Part shown: positions 5,066 to 5,862 of the stretch, one piece after another | Layout: the number at the start of each line of letters is the position of its first letter | How positions within the stretch are numbered: the stretch's first letter is position 1 | From: an uncultured Clostridia bacterium | Lineage (GTDB): Bacteria; Bacillota; Clostridia; TANB77; CAG-508 | DNA length: 5,862 nt | Direction: 5' to 3' | Assembly (NCBI GenBank): GCA_934162925.1 | Contig: CAKPJR010000065.1 | Location: forward strand, 1 to 5,862 | Position numbers and translations under genes: made by a program | The notes under the pieces: model-generated | Database searches by the model: none | Told to the model about the DNA's origin: nothing | Seen by the model: only the letters and a program-made list of their open reading frames with translations

Positions 5066-5584
5066 ATGGAAAAGATAGGATTCTTTGGAGGATGCTTTAA
5101 TCCTCCAACAAATATACATATAGAATTAGCTAATAATTTAATAACAACTAAAAAATTAGATAAAGTTATTTTTATTCCAGTAAATGATACATATATAAAA
5201 AATGGATTAATATCAGCAGAGCATAGATTAAATATGTTAAAGTTAGCAATAAAAGATTATAAAAATTTAGAAGTAGATGATATGGAAATACAAGAAAATA
5301 GAAAATTGTTTGCAGTAGATGCATTTGAACTTATTAAGCAAAAGTATTCTAAAACTTGCGAACCTTTTTTTATAATGGGGTCAGATAATTTTGAAAAAAT
5401 GATTAATTGGAAAGATTATAGCAAAATAAAAGACCAGCAATATATAGTTATAAAAAGAGACAAAAATGAAATTTCATCAACGCAAATAAGAAAAATGATA
5501 GCAAATAATAATAATGAAGTACAAAAATATTTATCAAAAGAAGTATATGAATATATAAAGAAAAATGAATTGTATAAATTGTAA
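5066..5584 (+). CDS. nadD: Nicotinate-nucleotide adenylyltransferase-like protein (compact NadD)
   Basis: NadD transfers AMP from ATP to nicotinate mononucleotide, forming deamido-NAD in cytoplasmic NAD synthesis. The 172-residue product opens with KIGFFGGCFNPPTNIHIELA, matching the GGxFxP...H nucleotidyltransferase signature. The usual (H/T)xGH reads TNIH (15-18): Thr and final His kept, Gly replaced by Ile. GSDNFEKMINWKDY (105-118) matches the family GxDN...W segment, and ISSTQIR (136-142) is the ATP-binding ISSTxIR motif. Only three residues (KNE) separate IVIKRD from ISST, where family members usually have 20 or more, explaining the short length. ATG 5066 is preferred over in-frame ATG 5060 because AAGGA (5056-5060) then sits five bases upstream and overlaps the earlier ATG. 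A related adenylyltransferase with another substrate is possible. Confidence 0.82.
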   Translation: MEKIGFFGGCFNPPTNIHIELANNLITTKKLDKVIFIPVNDTYIKNGLISAEHRLNMLKLAIKDYKNLEVDDMEIQENRKLFAVDAFELIKQKYSKTCEPFFIMGSDNFEKMINWKDYSKIKDQQYIVIKRDKNEISSTQIRKMIANNNNEVQKYLSKEVYEYIKKNELYKL

Positions 5585-5631
5585 TTTGTTTAATTTTTCT
5601 AAATAATTTACTTGCACAAATTACAATTTAT
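5574..5631. repeat. 16-bp perfect inverted repeat across the nadD stop
   Basis: ATAAATTGTAATTTGT (5574-5589) is the exact reverse complement of ACAAATTACAATTTAT (5616-5631), with 26 bases between. The left arm contains the last nadD codons and its TAA stop. No T-run follows the right arm and the loop is long, so it is not a standard terminator. It could be a 3'-end mRNA structure or paired operator half-sites upstream of the GOGAT-like gene. The symmetry is exact over 16 positions, although the arms are AT-rich. Confidence 0.6.
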
Positions 5632-5665
5632 CTAAATCAAATCAATTCAAAAAAGGAGAAATAAA

Positions 5666-5862
5666 TTGAAGAACTTACAAGAAGCACAAGAAGAAGCAAA
5701 TAAATGTTTAAATTGCAAGGTACCAATGTGCCAAAAGGGATGCCCTATAAGCACAAATATTCCGCAGTTTATAGAACAAATAAAAAATGGCAATCTAGAA
5801 GAAGCATATAAAATATTGCAAGAAAACAATATTATGAGTGACATATGTTCTAATGTTTGCCC
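5666..5862 (+). CDS. Glutamate synthase small subunit-type flavoprotein, N-terminal Fe-S domain (partial)
   Basis: The gene runs off the right edge after 65 codons. The visible part is the N-terminal iron-sulfur domain shared by the NADPH-dependent glutamate synthase small subunit, NfnB/SudA-type oxidoreductases and dihydropyrimidine dehydrogenase. CLNCKVPMCQKGCP (14-27) gives the CxxCx4Cx3CP cluster ligands, followed by the expected INIPxFI-like stretch (STNIPQFI), the AYKILQENN helix, and DICSNVCP at the edge with Cys61 and Cys65. In the family this domain passes electrons between the flavoprotein's FAD/NAD(P)H module and a partner. The start is TTG 5666, with AGGAG at 5654-5658 seven bases upstream and an in-frame stop at 5633-5635; no ATG fits. 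Glutamate synthase is the commonest function, but the substrate cannot be fixed from this fragment. Confidence 0.9.
   Translation, partial: MKNLQEAQEEANKCLNCKVPMCQKGCPISTNIPQFIEQIKNGNLEEAYKILQENNIMSDICSNVC

Noticed and set aside
1..5862. CRISPR arrays, insertion sequences, tRNA or rRNA genes, prophage
   Set aside because: No regularly spaced repeats, transposase motifs, tRNA-like cloverleaf ends or phage genes were seen on either strand.

Overview
The window is very AT-rich DNA (most GC sits in short islands). It has clostridial-style AGGAGG ribosome binding sites and AGA-dominated arginine codon use, and it carries a sporulation gene (spoIIM). This suggests a low-GC, endospore-forming member of the Clostridia, possibly an uncultured gut lineage; the species cannot be named from this sequence. 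All convincing genes are on the + strand.

Layout: 1-57 is the tail of an unidentified gene. 58-231 is a non-coding gap with a stop-codon hairpin, a small GC-richer island and an intrinsic terminator. 232-885 is spoIIM (engulfment membrane protein). 983-2349 is glmM (phosphoglucosamine mutase), preceded by a good promoter and broken in two places by single-base +1 shifts. 2387-2728 is a small three-helix membrane protein of unknown function. After a long GGAA-loop hairpin, 2833-4419 is metG (methionyl-tRNA synthetase, core enzyme without the C-terminal tRNA-binding domain). After another hairpin, 4493-5056 is a P-loop nucleotide/nucleoside-type kinase closely followed by a compact nadD (5066-5584). 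A 16-bp perfect inverted repeat covers the nadD stop codon. From 5666 to the right edge is the N-terminal Fe-S domain of a glutamate synthase small-subunit-type flavoprotein.

Most of this is housekeeping: cell-wall precursor synthesis (GlmM), translation (MetG), NAD synthesis (NadD), nitrogen metabolism (the GOGAT-like gene) and sporulation (SpoIIM). The remarkable observation is in glmM. Its two frame breaks have the same form: a zero-frame CGG codon where the intact protein resumes in the +1 frame at the overlapping GGA (C|GGA). I found seven CGG trinucleotides on the + strand. The five outside these sites are all out of frame, so the only two in-frame CGG codons I could find in any gene sit exactly at the two frameshifts. 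Joining the three frames gives a full 454-residue GlmM with every catalytic motif intact. This is hard to explain as random decay or error. It suggests that CGG is unassigned or very poorly decoded in this organism and that ribosomes shift +1 there, or that CGGA is read as a four-base codon. The claim rests on two sites in one gene and needs a genome-wide test and raw-read confirmation.
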